Source: Streptomyces sp. SID8352 (GTDB taxonomy: Bacteria; Actinomycetota; Actinomycetes; Streptomycetales; Streptomycetaceae). Taken from it: a stretch of 64,000 nucleotides of DNA. Every line of letters starts with the position of its first letter. Positions within the stretch are counted from its first letter, which is position 1. The stretch covers positions 25,394-89,393 of the forward strand of contig NZ_WWGX01000047.1 in assembly GCF_009862265.1 (NCBI RefSeq), read 5' to 3'. Positions 53,239 to 62,687 of this stretch are shown one piece after another. The position numbers and the translations under genes are program-made. The notes beneath the pieces are model-generated. The model made no database searches. It was not told where the DNA came from and saw only the letters and a list, made by a program, of their open reading frames with translations.

Positions 53239-56200
53239 CCCGCTCGCATCACCGACCCCGAGCAGCTCAAAGAGCTCCTCGGCATCCCGTTCACGCCGGA
53301 GCAGACGGCCTGCATCGTCGCGCCGCCCGCCCCGCAGGTCATCGTGGCCGGAGCCGGGTCGGGCAAGACCACGGTCATGGCGGCCCGCGTGGTCTGGCTG
53401 GTCGGCACCGGCCGGGTCGCCCCGGAGCAGGTGCTCGGCCTGACCTTCACCAACAAGGCCGCCGGAGAGCTGTCGGAGCGCGTCCGCAAGGCCCTGGTCC
53501 GGGCCGGCGTCACCGACCCGGACGTGATCGACCCGGACGATCCGCCCGGCGAACCGGTGATCTCCACGTACCACTCCTTCGCGGGCCGCCTCCTGGCCGA
53601 CCACGGTCTGCGCCTCGGCCTGGAGCCCAGCTCCCGGCTGCTCGCCGACGCCACCCGCTACCAGCTCGCCGCGCGCGTCCTGCGCGAGGCCCCCGGCCCC
53701 TACCCGTCCCTCACCCGCTCCTTCCCCGATCTGGTCGGGGACCTCCTCGCCCTCGACGCCGAGCTGTCCGAGCACCTGGTGACGCCCGAGGAACTGAGCC
53801 GCTGGGACACCGGCCTGCTGGACGTCCTGGCGGGCGCCCGGCTCACCAACGCCGAGCTGCGCAAGGTCCCCGAGGCCGCCGCCGCCCGCCGGGAGCTCGC
53901 CGGGCTCGTCGGCCGCTACCGGGCCGCCAAGCGCGACCGCGACCTGCTCGACTTCGGCGACCAGATCGCCCTGTCCGCCCGGCTCGCCGGGCTGCCCGAA
54001 GTGGGCCGCGTCCTGCGCGACGAGTTCCGCGTGGTCCTCCTCGACGAGTACCAGGACACCTCCGTCGCCCAGCGGATCCTCCTGGCGGGCCTGTTCGGCG
54101 GCGGTACCGGGCACCCCGTGACCGCCGTCGGCGACCCCTGCCAGGCCATCTACGGCTGGCGCGGCGCCTCCGTCGCCAACCTCGACGACTTCCCCGAGCA
54201 CTTCCCGCACGCCGACGGCACCCCCGCCACCCGCCAGGCGCTCAGCGAGAACCGCCGCAGCGGAGGCCGCCTGCTGGACCTCGCCAACGGCCTCGCCGCC
54301 CCCCTGCGCGCCATGCACGCGGGCGTGGAGGCACTGCGCCCCGCCCCCGGCGCCGAGCGCGACGGCACCGTCCGCTGCGCCCTGCTCCCCACCCACGCCG
54401 AGGAGACCGCCTGGCTCGCGGACTCCGTCGCCCACCTCGTGCGCACCGGCACCGCCCCCGGCGAGATCGCCGTCCTGTGCCGCACGGCCGCCGACTTCGG
54501 GGAGATCCAGGGCGCACTGGTCGCCCGGGACGTCCCCGTCGAGGTGGTGGGCCTCTCCGGGCTCCTGCACCTGCCCGAGGTGGCCGATCTGGTCGCCGTC
54601 TGCGAGGTCCTCCAGGACCCCGGCGCCAACGCCTCCCTGGTCCGCCTGCTCACCGGCCCGCGCTGGCGCATCGGCCCGCGCGACCTCGCCCTCCTGGGCC
54701 GCCGCGCGCGGCTCCTGGTGAGCCACGCCGGCGCGGACGGCGGCGACGACCCCGACCGGCGGCTCGCGGCGGCCGTCGAGGGCGTCGACCCCGCCGAGGT
54801 GGTCTCGCTCGCGGACGCCCTCGACACCTTCCTGGAGAGCCCCCTCGACGGCACCGGGGACGACGACCGGCTGCCCTTCTCGCCGGACGCCCGGGTCCGG
54901 TTCGCCCGCCTCGCCGCGGAACTGCGCGACCTGCGCCGCTCCCTGTCCGACCCGCTGATGGACGTCCTGCACCGGGTCCTGGCCGTCACCGGCCTGGAGG
55001 TCGAGCTGTCGGCGTCCCCGCACGCCCTGGCGGCCCGCCGCCGCGAGACCCTGTCGAACTTCCTGGACGTCGCCGCCTCCTTCGCGGCGGGCGACGGCGA
55101 GGCCACCCTGCTCGCCTTCCTCGGCTTCCTGCGCACCGCCGCCCAGTACGAGAAGGGCCTCGACAACGCGCTGCCCGGCGGCGAGAACACCGTCAAGGTG
55201 CTCACCGCACACCGCTCCAAGGGGCTGGAGTGGGACGTCGTCGCCGTCCCCGGCCTGGTCACGGGCACCTTCCCCAGCGGCCAGGGGCGCGAGAAGTGGA
55301 CCGCCCAGGGCCGGGTCCTGCCGCACGGGCTGCGCGGCGACGCCGACACGCTCCCGGACGTCGCCTCCTGGGACGCCAAGGGCCTCAAGGACTTCCACGG
55401 GGCCATGAAGGACCACCAGCACACCGAGGAACTCCGCCTCGGCTACGTCACCTTCACCCGGCCCCGCTCCCTGCTGCTCGGCTCCGGCCACTGGTGGGGG
55501 CCCAGCCAGAAGCGGCGGCGCGGCCCCTCGGACTTCCTCACCGCCCTCCATGACCACTGCGCCGCCGGACACGGCGAGATCGAGGCCTGGGCCGGCGAAC
55601 CCGCCCCCGACGAGGAGAACCCGGCCCTCCGGGCGGGCGCCGCCGACCGGGCCTGGCCGCTGCCCCTGGACGGCGAGGCGCTGGCCCGCCGCCGCGCCGC
55701 CGCCGCGACGGTACTGGCCCACCTGGAGTCCCTCCCGTCGGCGGGCGCCGCCCAGGACCCGTCCGCGCCCGCCGCCCCGCCCACCGGTGCCACCCCCGGC
55801 CGGCCCCCCGCGCCGGACGACGAGCCCTTCGCCGACGAGGAGACCCTCCCCCCGGACGACGAGCCCTTCGCCGACGAGGAGACCCTCCCCCCGGACGAGG
55901 ACCCCCGCGGACCCTCCGACGGTTCGGACGACACCGCCGACTGGCACTCCTGGACGGCGGACCGTCCCGCCGCCCCCGCGCGGCGGCCCGCCCCCACCGT
56001 CCCGCACCAGGCCCCGCCCCCCGGACCGTCCGGACCCGCGGGGACCCGGGAGACCGCCCGCCCCACCCCCGAGGAGGCCCGCGCCATCGCCTCCTGGGAC
56101 CGCGACCTCGACGCCCTCACCGGCGAACTGCTGCGTGCCCGCCGGGGCGTGACCGAGGTGCCGCTGCCGGCCGCGCTGACCGCCTCCCAGGTGCTGCGCC

Positions 56201-56814
56201 TCGCCGCCGACCCGGACGGCTTCGCGCAGGAGCTGGCCCGCCCCATGCCCCGCCCGCCCCAGCCCGCCGCACGCCGCGGCACCCGCTTCCACGCCTGGAT
56301 CGAGGCCCGCTTCGAAGCCCTGGCCCTGCCCATGCTGGAACCCGACGAGCTGCCCGGCGGCGACGCCGAGATCGCCGACGAGCGCGACCTGGAGTTCCTC
56401 AAGGACGCCTTCGAGCGCACCGCGTACGCGCGCCGCACCCCGTACCGGGTGGAGGCGCCCTTCCAGCTCTCCCTGGCCGGGCGCGTGGTGCGCGGACGCA
56501 TCGACGCCGTCTACCGCGCGGAGGAGGGGGACACGGCCCGGTACGAGATCGTCGACTGGAAGACGCACCGCGTCCACGAGGCCGACCCCCTCCAGCTCGC
56601 CGTGTACCGCCTCGCCTGGGCGGAGCAGCGGAACGTCCCCCTGGAGTCCGTCACGGCCGCCTTCGTCTACGTACGCACCGGCGAGGTCGTGCACCCCGAG
56701 GGGCTGCCGGACCGGGCCGGGCTGGAGCGGCTGCTGCTCACCGGGGACGCTGGTGACGCATCGCACGGTCCCGACGACACCTCGCACGGCCGGGGGGTCC
56801 GCGCGGGCCGATAG
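53236..56814 (+). CDS. adnB: AdnB, helicase-nuclease subunit of AdnAB
   Basis: 1192 residues. Helicase motifs: VAGAGSGKTTVM (~36-47), GLTFTNKAAGEL, VLLDEYQDTSVAQR, GDPCQAIYGWRGAS, TAHRSKGLEWDVV and LGYVTFTRPRSLLL. After a ~100-residue Pro/Asp-rich linker (with a duplicated 39-bp unit) the RecB-type nuclease shows FHAWIEARFEALAL, GRIDAVYR, IVDWKTHRVHEA and LQLAVYRLAWAEQ, an intact catalytic set; no Fe-S Cys. AdnB is the motor that drives the complex. The start GTG follows a -10-like TAGCCT by 6 bases. Rv3201c counterpart. Confidence 0.94.
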   Translation: MPARITDPEQLKELLGIPFTPEQTACIVAPPAPQVIVAGAGSGKTTVMAARVVWLVGTGRVAPEQVLGLTFTNKAAGELSERVRKALVRAGVTDPDVIDPDDPPGEPVISTYHSFAGRLLADHGLRLGLEPSSRLLADATRYQLAARVLREAPGPYPSLTRSFPDLVGDLLALDAELSEHLVTPEELSRWDTGLLDVLAGARLTNAELRKVPEAAAARRELAGLVGRYRAAKRDRDLLDFGDQIALSARLAGLPEVGRVLRDEFRVVLLDEYQDTSVAQRILLAGLFGGGTGHPVTAVGDPCQAIYGWRGASVANLDDFPEHFPHADGTPATRQALSENRRSGGRLLDLANGLAAPLRAMHAGVEALRPAPGAERDGTVRCALLPTHAEETAWLADSVAHLVRTGTAPGEIAVLCRTAADFGEIQGALVARDVPVEVVGLSGLLHLPEVADLVAVCEVLQDPGANASLVRLLTGPRWRIGPRDLALLGRRARLLVSHAGADGGDDPDRRLAAAVEGVDPAEVVSLADALDTFLESPLDGTGDDDRLPFSPDARVRFARLAAELRDLRRSLSDPLMDVLHRVLAVTGLEVELSASPHALAARRRETLSNFLDVAASFAAGDGEATLLAFLGFLRTAAQYEKGLDNALPGGENTVKVLTAHRSKGLEWDVVAVPGLVTGTFPSGQGREKWTAQGRVLPHGLRGDADTLPDVASWDAKGLKDFHGAMKDHQHTEELRLGYVTFTRPRSLLLGSGHWWGPSQKRRRGPSDFLTALHDHCAAGHGEIEAWAGEPAPDEENPALRAGAADRAWPLPLDGEALARRRAAAATVLAHLESLPSAGAAQDPSAPAAPPTGATPGRPPAPDDEPFADEETLPPDDEPFADEETLPPDEDPRGPSDGSDDTADWHSWTADRPAAPARRPAPTVPHQAPPPGPSGPAGTRETARPTPEEARAIASWDRDLDALTGELLRARRGVTEVPLPAALTASQVLRLAADPDGFAQELARPMPRPPQPAARRGTRFHAWIEARFEALALPMLEPDELPGGDAEIADERDLEFLKDAFERTAYARRTPYRVEAPFQLSLAGRVVRGRIDAVYRAEEGDTARYEIVDWKTHRVHEADPLQLAVYRLAWAEQRNVPLESVTAAFVYVRTGEVVHPEGLPDRAGLERLLLTGDAGDASHGPDDTSHGRGVRAGR
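55813..55890 (+). repeat. Exact 39-bp tandem duplication within adnB
   Basis: 55813-55851 and 55852-55890 repeat the codons for PDDEPFADEETLP in the linker between helicase and nuclease domains; a partial third unit follows. Confidence 0.92.
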
Positions 56815-56827
56815 GCTCGTGGGCATG
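56812..56827 (+). promoter_or_regulatory. Candidate leaderless promoter of the M20 peptidase gene
   Basis: TAGGCT (56812-56817) overlaps the adnB stop and is 7 bases before ATG 56825. Confidence 0.42.
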
Positions 56828-58237
56828 AGCAAGCCCGTTGACAATGCCGTCAGCGCCGTCCGTGCGTACGTCGACCGGCACCGCGCAGTCTTCCTGGACG
56901 ACCTCGCCGCCTGGTTGCGCATCCCCTCCGTGTCGGCCCAGCCCGACCACGCCGAGGACGTACGCCGCAGCGCCGACTGGCTCGCCGCCAAGCTCCGCGA
57001 GACCGGCTTCCCGACCGTCGAGGTCTGGCCCACCCCCGGCGCCCCGGCCGTCTTCGCCGAGTGGCCCGCGCAGGACCCCGGGGCCCCGGTCGTCCTCGTC
57101 TACGGCCACCACGACGTGCAGCCCGCTGCCGTCGCGGACGGCTGGGACAGCGACCCCTTCGAGCCCGTCGTCCGCGGGAACCGCCTCTACGCGCGCGGGG
57201 CCGCCGACGACAAGGGCCAGGTGTTCATGCACACCCTCGGCGTCCGCGCCCACCTCGCCGCCACCGGCCGCACCGCCCCCGCGGTCACCCTCAAGCTCCT
57301 GATCGAGGGCGAGGAGGAATCCGGCTCCCCGCACTTCCGCGCCCTGGTGGAGGAGCGCGCCGGACGGCTCGCCGCCCACGCGGTGATCGTCTCCGACACG
57401 GGCATGTGGGCCGAGGACACCCCGACGGTGTGCACCGGCATGCGCGGCCTCGCCGAGTGCGAGGTCCGGCTCTACGGCCCCGACCAGGACATCCACTCCG
57501 GCTCCTTCGGCGGCGCGGTCCCCAACCCCGCCACCGCCCTCGCCCGCCTCATCGCCGCCCTCCACGACGAGGACGCCCGGGTCGCCGTCCCCGGCTTCTA
57601 CGACGGCGTCGTCGAGCTCACCGACCAGGAGCGCCGCCTCTTCGCCGAGCTGCCCTTCGACGAGGACCGGTGGCTGCGCACCGCCAGGTCCCACGCCGCC
57701 CACGGCGAGGCCGGGCACACCACCCTGGAGCGCGTCTGGGCCCGCCCCACCGCCGAGGTCAACGGCATCGGCGGCGGCTACCAGGGCGCCGGCGGCAAGA
57801 CCGTCATCCCCTCCTCCGCCATGGCCAAGCTCACCTTCCGGCTGGTCGCGGGCCAGGACCCGGCGCACATCGAGAAGGCGGTCCGCGCCTGGGCCGCCGA
57901 CCGGGTGCCCGCCGGCATCCGCTGCGAGATCGTCTTCGGCTCCGCCACCCGCCCGTGCCTGACGCCGCTGGACCACCCGGCCCTGCGCTCCGTGACCCGC
58001 GCCATGGGCCGGGCCTTCGAGCAGCCGGTGCGCTTCACCCGCGAAGGCGGCTCCGGACCGGCCGCCGACCTCCAGGAGGTCCTGGACGTCCCGGTGCTCT
58101 TCCTCGGCATCTCGGTGCCCTCCGACGGCTGGCACGCCCCCAACGAGAAGGTCGAACTCGATCTGCTGGCCAAGGGCGTCGAAACCTCGGCGTACCTGTG
58201 GGAGGACCTGGCGGAGCACTGGCGGAACGCCCCCTGA
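56825..58237 (+). CDS. M20-family dipeptidase
   Basis: 470 residues. LVYGHHDVQPA (~92-102) holds the first zinc His and catalytic Asp, ARGAADDKGQ the bridging Asp, and LIEGEEESGSPHF the catalytic Glu pair. A long dimerisation domain follows, ending GISVPSDGWHAPNEKVELDL with the last His. It is the size of carnosinase/PepV-like dipeptidases rather than DapE. It is cytoplasmic, with no signal peptide. It lies 10 bases after adnB, so it may be co-transcribed as well as having its own start. Confidence 0.9.
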   Translation: MSKPVDNAVSAVRAYVDRHRAVFLDDLAAWLRIPSVSAQPDHAEDVRRSADWLAAKLRETGFPTVEVWPTPGAPAVFAEWPAQDPGAPVVLVYGHHDVQPAAVADGWDSDPFEPVVRGNRLYARGAADDKGQVFMHTLGVRAHLAATGRTAPAVTLKLLIEGEEESGSPHFRALVEERAGRLAAHAVIVSDTGMWAEDTPTVCTGMRGLAECEVRLYGPDQDIHSGSFGGAVPNPATALARLIAALHDEDARVAVPGFYDGVVELTDQERRLFAELPFDEDRWLRTARSHAAHGEAGHTTLERVWARPTAEVNGIGGGYQGAGGKTVIPSSAMAKLTFRLVAGQDPAHIEKAVRAWAADRVPAGIRCEIVFGSATRPCLTPLDHPALRSVTRAMGRAFEQPVRFTREGGSGPAADLQEVLDVPVLFLGISVPSDGWHAPNEKVELDLLAKGVETSAYLWEDLAEHWRNAP

Positions 58238-58391
58238 CCACCCGCGCGGTTCCGGGGACCGGCGGCGCGCGGGGCACACTGGAGGGGTCGTCCCGCACCG
58301 CCGAGCCCTCCCGGACCCGGTCCCGCCCGACCGCACGACCCGCCGAACCGCCGCCTCACACCACCGTTGCCCGGGGGAGTTGGAAGCACCC

Positions 58392-59336
58392 GTGACCACC
58401 TGGACCGATCCCACCGCCGACCGTCCCATCTCGCTCACCGTCCCGAGCGGAATCGACCGCGCCGCCCACCACCGGCTCGACGAGGCATGGCTCGCGGCGG
58501 CCTGGAGCCACCCCACCACGCGCTGCTTCGTGGTCTCCGGCGGGCAGGTCCTCATCGACGACGCCCCCGACGGGCGCACCGAGCTCGTCATGACGCCCTC
58601 CTTCGAGGCCCCGCTCACCGAGGCCCACCGGTACTTCCTGGGCACCGACGGCGACGGGGTCAGCTACTTCGCCCTCCAGAAGGACTCCCTGCCCGGCCGC
58701 ATGGACCAGTCCGCGCGCCCGGCGGGGCTGCGCGAGGCGGGGCTGCTCCTGCCGCCCCGCGACGCGGGCCTGATGGCCCACGCGGTCGCCCTGGAGAACT
58801 GGCAGCGGCTGCACCGGTTCTGCTCGCGCTGCGGGGAGCGCACCGTCATCGCCGCGTCCGGCCACGTCCGCCGCTGCCCGGCCTGCGGCGCAGAGCACTA
58901 CCCGCGCACCGACCCCGCCGTGATCATGGCCGTCACCGACGCGGAGGACCGCATCCTGCTCGGCCGCCAGGTCCACTGGCCCGAGGGGCGCTTCTCCACG
59001 CTCGCCGGGTTCGTGGAGCCCGGGGAGTCCGTCGAGCAGTCGGTGCGCCGGGAGGTCCACGAGGAGGCGGGCGTCGTCGTCGGCGAGGTGGAGTACGTGG
59101 CCAGCCAGCCCTGGCCCTTCCCGTCCAGCCTGATGCTGGGCTTCATGGCCCGCGCCACCTCCACCGACATCCAGGTCGACGGCGACGAGATCCACGAGGC
59201 CCGCTGGTTCTCCCGGGAGGAACTGGGCGCCGCCTTCGCCTCCGGCGAGGTGCTCCCGCCCTACGGCATCTCGATCGCGGCCCGGCTCATCGAGCGGTGG
59301 TACGGCCGGCCGCTGCCCACCCGCGGGATGGTCTGA
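58392..59336 (+). CDS. nudC: NADH pyrophosphatase (Nudix, NudC-type)
   Basis: 314 residues. A zinc ribbon (HRFCSRCGER and RRCPACGAEHYP, ~143-170) separates an N-terminal domain from the Nudix domain, where GFVEPGESVEQSVRREVHEE forms the Nudix box. SQPWPFPSSLM after it is the NADH-specific signature. It hydrolyses NADH to NMNH and AMP and can remove NAD caps from RNA in bacteria. GTG 58392 has GGAAG 5 bases upstream; an in-frame TTG 12 bases earlier lacks spacing. Rv3199c counterpart, ending at a perfect hairpin. Confidence 0.95.
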   Translation: MTTWTDPTADRPISLTVPSGIDRAAHHRLDEAWLAAAWSHPTTRCFVVSGGQVLIDDAPDGRTELVMTPSFEAPLTEAHRYFLGTDGDGVSYFALQKDSLPGRMDQSARPAGLREAGLLLPPRDAGLMAHAVALENWQRLHRFCSRCGERTVIAASGHVRRCPACGAEHYPRTDPAVIMAVTDAEDRILLGRQVHWPEGRFSTLAGFVEPGESVEQSVRREVHEEAGVVVGEVEYVASQPWPFPSSLMLGFMARATSTDIQVDGDEIHEARWFSREELGAAFASGEVLPPYGISIAARLIERWYGRPLPTRGMV

Positions 59337-59439
59337 GCCCGGTCCCGGGCACCGCGCGGACGCCCCGGAGGGGTCCGCCCGTGCGGCGCGCTCCGGGCGG
59401 GGCCGCCCCCGCCCGGCTCCGGCCGCCGTGCGCAGGCGT

Positions 59440-59476
59440 GAGGGGCGGCCCCTCCCCGTGGAAGGGGCCGCCCCTC
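59440..59476. terminator. Bidirectional hairpin between nudC and the mycoredoxin gene
   Basis: GAGGGGCGGCCCCT (59440-59453) pairs perfectly with AGGGGCCGCCCCTC (59463-59476) with a 9-base loop, between convergent genes. Confidence 0.75.
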
Positions 59477-59569
59477 ATGCCTGTGACCGCGCGCCCGCCG
59501 GAACGCTCACGCCCCGGATCCGCGGCGCGCGCCCGCCGGGGCACCCCCTGGGGCCGCGGGCACGTCCGT

Positions 59570-59812
59570 TCAGGCGCCGATCTTCTGCTTCACCTGGGCC
59601 AGCGACGGGTTCGTCAGCGTCGAGCCGTCGGGGAAGAGCACGGTCGGCACCGTCTGGTTCCCGCCGTTCGCCTTCTCCACGAACGCGGCGGACTCGGGGT
59701 CGTGCTCGATGTTGACCTCGGTGTACGCGATGCCTTCGCGGTCCATCTGGCTCTTCAGCCGACGGCAGTAGCCGCACCACGTGGTGCTGTACATCGTCAC
59801 AGTACCCGGCAT
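59570..59812 (-). CDS. mrx1: Mycoredoxin (glutaredoxin-like)
   Basis: 80 residues. MYSTTWCGYCRRLKSQMDRE has the CGYC redox motif at Cys13-Cys16, and GGNQTVPTVLFPDGSTLTNP the cis-Pro loop of the thioredoxin fold. It matches mycoredoxin-1 (Rv3198A), which reduces protein-mycothiol mixed disulfides. The start ATG 59812 is preceded by GAAGGAGCGCGAGAGAC. It is read toward nudC and divergent from uvrD2, as in M. tuberculosis, so oxidative-stress and repair genes sit together here. Confidence 0.93.
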   Translation of the reverse strand: MPGTVTMYSTTWCGYCRRLKSQMDREGIAYTEVNIEHDPESAAFVEKANGGNQTVPTVLFPDGSTLTNPSLAQVKQKIGA

Positions 59813-59998
59813 GTCTCTCGCGCTCCTTCGGCTTCTGGCGGCTCTGTGATGAGGCCGCAGGAGGTGAACGTCCGGGAAGCCGCAGCCATTCCCGCCGGGC
59901 CGCGCTCTCCATCGGAACCATCATGGTCATACGACGATCGGTGCCCGCCTGTGGACAGCCCGCCGCATCCGTCACCCGCGACCTGGCAGCATGGCCGT

Positions 59999-62200
59999 GT
60001 GACAGCAGCAACGCACTCCACCCTCTTCCCGCAGGTACCGGAATCGGCCGACGCGGTGCTCGACGGGCTCGACCCCGAGCAGCGCGAGGTGGCGACCTCC
60101 CTGCGCGGCCCGGTGTGCGTGCTGGCCGGAGCCGGTACGGGCAAGACCCGGGCGATCACCCACCGGATCGCCTACGGGGTCCGCGCCGGGGTCCTCCAGC
60201 CGTCCAGCGTCCTCGCCGTCACCTTCACCAACCGGGCCGCGGGGGAGATGCGCGGCCGGCTCCGCCAGCTCGGAGCCGTGGGCGTCCAGGCCCGCACCTT
60301 CCACTCGGCGGCGCTGCGCCAGCTCCAGTACTTCTGGCCGAAAGCGGTCGGCGGCGCGATGCCCCGGCTCGCCGACCGCAAGATCCAGCTCGTCGCGGAC
60401 GCCGCCGCCGCCTGCCGCATCCGCCTCGACCGGGGCGAGCTGCGGGACGCCGCCGCCGAGATCGAATGGTCCAAGGTCACCCAGACCGTCCCCGCCGACT
60501 ACGCCTCCGCCGCCGCTGGAGCGGGCCGCGACACCCCCCGCGACCCGGCGGAGATCGCCCAGCTCTACGCCGCCTACGAGGACCTCAAGCGCGGGCGCGG
60601 CGTCATCGACTTCGAGGACGTCCTGCTGCTGACCGTCGCGGTCCTCCAGGACCGGGAGGACGTGGCCGAGCAGGTCCGCGCCCAGTACCAGCACTTCGTG
60701 GTCGACGAGTACCAGGACGTCAGCCCCCTCCAGCAGCGCCTGCTGGAGCTGTGGCTCGGCGACCGCGAGGACCTCTGCGTGGTCGGCGACGCCAGCCAGA
60801 CGATCTACTCGTTCACCGGAGCGACCCCGGACCATCTGCTCGACTTCCGGGTCCGCCACCCCGGCGCCACCGTCGTCAAGCTGGTCCGCGACTACCGCTC
60901 CACCCCCCAGGTCGTCCACCTCGCCAACGGACTGCTCGCCCAGGCCCGGGGCCGGGCCGCCGACCACCGGCTGGAGCTGGTCTCCCAGCGCGCCGCCGGC
61001 CCCGAGCCCGCCTACGCCGAGTATCCCGACGAGCCGTCCGAGGCCGAGGGCGCCGCCCGTCGCATCCGTGAACTCGTCGACTCCGGCGTCCCGGCCGCCC
61101 AGATCGCCGTCCTGTTCCGCACCAACTCCCAGTCCGAGACCTACGAACAGGCCCTCGCCGACGCGGGCGTCCCCTACCAACTGCGCGGTGCCGAGCGCTT
61201 CTTCGACCGCCCCGAGGTGCGCAGGGCGGGCACCGCCCTGCGGGCCGCCGCCCGCTTCGGTGGCAACGACTCCCTCCTCGACGACGCCGTCGACCTTCCC
61301 TCCCAGGTGCGCGCCGTGCTCTCCGGCGAGGGCTGGACCCCGCTGCCCCCCGCCGGGTCGGGCGCCGTCCGGGAGAGCTGGGAGTCGCTGGCCGCCCTGG
61401 TCCACCTCGCCGAGGACTTCACCGCCGCCCGCCCCGGCGCGACCCTCGCCGATCTGGTCGCGGAGCTGGACGAACGGGCGGGCGCCCAGCACGCCCCGAC
61501 GGTCCAGGGCGTCACCCTGGCCTCCCTGCACTCGGCCAAGGGCCTGGAGTGGGACGTCGTCTTCCTGGTGGGTGTCGCCGAGGGGATGATGCCGATCACC
61601 TACGCAAAGACCGACGAGCAGATCGAGGAGGAGCGCCGTCTCCTCTACGTCGGTGTCACCCGCGCCCGGGAACACCTCCACGTCTCCTGGGCGCTCTCCC
61701 GCTCGCCCGGCAGCCGTCCCAACCGCCGCCCCAGCCGCTTCCTGCACGGGCTGCGCCCCGGCTCCGCCACCGCGGCGGCCCGCCCGGCCGCGGGCGGCGC
61801 CGGAGGGGTGGAGCGCGGCAGGTGGAGCGGCGCCACGACCGCGGACGCGCCCCGCCGGGTGCCGCGCACCCCGGCCCGCTGCCGGGTCTGCGGACGCAGC
61901 CTCACCGACGCCGGTGAGATGAAGCTGATGCGCTGCGAGGACTGTCCCTCCGACATGGACGAGGGGGTGTACGAGCGGCTGCGCGAGTGGCGTGCCGTCC
62001 AGGCGGAGCGCAGCGGACAGCCCGCGTTCTGTGTGTTCACCGACAAGACGCTGATGGCGATCGCCGAGTCGGTCCCCGAGGACGACCGCGAACTCGTCCG
62101 CATCCCCGGCGTCGGCGCGCGCAAGCTCACCCGTTACGGAACGGATGTGCTGGCCATCTGCGCAGGCCAGGACATTGCCGCGGGACAAGGGAACGACTGA
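59999..62200 (+). CDS. uvrD2: ATP-dependent DNA helicase UvrD2
   Basis: 733 residues. AGAGTGKTRAITHR (~41-54), TFTNRAAGEMRGR, HFVVDEYQDVSP, GDASQTIYSFTGA, LASLHSAKGLEWDVV and LLYVGVTRAREHL give a full SF1A helicase. The C-terminal part has the tetra-Cys element CRVCG (~627) and CEDC (~646) followed by an HRDC domain, the arrangement specific to actinobacterial UvrD2 (Rv3198c), where the Cys element is needed for unwinding. The start GTG 59999 fits the family; no strong ribosome binding site. Its stop is 15 bases before the wblC promoter elements. Confidence 0.94.
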   Translation: MTAATHSTLFPQVPESADAVLDGLDPEQREVATSLRGPVCVLAGAGTGKTRAITHRIAYGVRAGVLQPSSVLAVTFTNRAAGEMRGRLRQLGAVGVQARTFHSAALRQLQYFWPKAVGGAMPRLADRKIQLVADAAAACRIRLDRGELRDAAAEIEWSKVTQTVPADYASAAAGAGRDTPRDPAEIAQLYAAYEDLKRGRGVIDFEDVLLLTVAVLQDREDVAEQVRAQYQHFVVDEYQDVSPLQQRLLELWLGDREDLCVVGDASQTIYSFTGATPDHLLDFRVRHPGATVVKLVRDYRSTPQVVHLANGLLAQARGRAADHRLELVSQRAAGPEPAYAEYPDEPSEAEGAARRIRELVDSGVPAAQIAVLFRTNSQSETYEQALADAGVPYQLRGAERFFDRPEVRRAGTALRAAARFGGNDSLLDDAVDLPSQVRAVLSGEGWTPLPPAGSGAVRESWESLAALVHLAEDFTAARPGATLADLVAELDERAGAQHAPTVQGVTLASLHSAKGLEWDVVFLVGVAEGMMPITYAKTDEQIEEERRLLYVGVTRAREHLHVSWALSRSPGSRPNRRPSRFLHGLRPGSATAAARPAAGGAGGVERGRWSGATTADAPRRVPRTPARCRVCGRSLTDAGEMKLMRCEDCPSDMDEGVYERLREWRAVQAERSGQPAFCVFTDKTLMAIAESVPEDDRELVRIPGVGARKLTRYGTDVLAICAGQDIAAGQGND

Positions 62201-62214
62201 TGCGAACTCGTCGG

Positions 62215-62253
62215 AAAAATAGTTTGCGCATGCGCGGGGAATCCCCATAGGTT
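62215..62253 (+). promoter_or_regulatory. WblC/WhiB7-type autoregulated promoter of wblC
   Basis: AAAAAT (62215-62220), a 3-base spacer, TTGCGC (-35, 62224-62229), 18 bases, and TAGGTT (-10, 62248-62253). An AT-rich block 3 bases before the -35 is the known recognition signal of WhiB7/WblC bound to the housekeeping sigma factor, so this promoter probably activates itself. Transcription should start near 62260. Confidence 0.85.
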
Positions 62254-62366
62254 CTTGGTCACGGGAGCAGTGGCCTTCCCCGAGGCCCTGAATCCGTGTT
62301 GTACTTACACATATCCATGGACCGGTTCACCCCGGTCCCTCGAGACGCCGAGAGGAGGCGAGTCAA

Positions 62367-62687
62367 GTGATCAGCATCATCAAGAGCTCCAACGCCAAAA
62401 TGAGCGACCGCTCGACCGTCTCCCTGTGCATGCTCGGCGCCTCGTACCAGGGCACCGGTGCGTCCGGCATCCGTGTCGCGCACCTGGCGTCCTCCTCCTT
62501 CGCTCCCGCGGGCCTTCCCGTCCGTGAGCGCGATGAGCGACCGACCGAGGCACTGGAAGCGGCAGTAGTGGCACAGGCCAAGGCCTATGCCTTTACGGCT
62601 ACCGGTGCCGGATTCCGGAAGCAGACGACGCAGCACCACCTGATGTGGGCCTTCCGTGGGCCAGAACCCTGGAGTGATCCAGCCTGA
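62367..62687 (+). CDS. wblC leader ORF (uORF)
   Basis: 106 residues from GTG 62367 after a strong GAGGAGG. The sequence starts MISIIKSSNAKMSDRSTVSL and shows no known domain; it is tagged in many Streptomyces as a hypothetical protein. It lies in the 600-base wblC leader, and its stop codon (62685-62687) falls within the left arm of the hairpin at 62682-62700, just before an intrinsic terminator. uORF-dependent attenuation of whiB7/wblC is published; drug-slowed ribosomes here should change the RNA fold. Whether the peptide itself acts is unknown. Confidence 0.8.
   Translation: MISIIKSSNAKMSDRSTVSLCMLGASYQGTGASGIRVAHLASSSFAPAGLPVRERDERPTEALEAAVVAQAKAYAFTATGAGFRKQTTQHHLMWAFRGPEPWSDPA

Noticed and set aside
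52633..57033. 1466-residue open frame opposite adnB
   Set aside because: Shadow of adnB; composition is typical of antisense reading of a high-GC gene.
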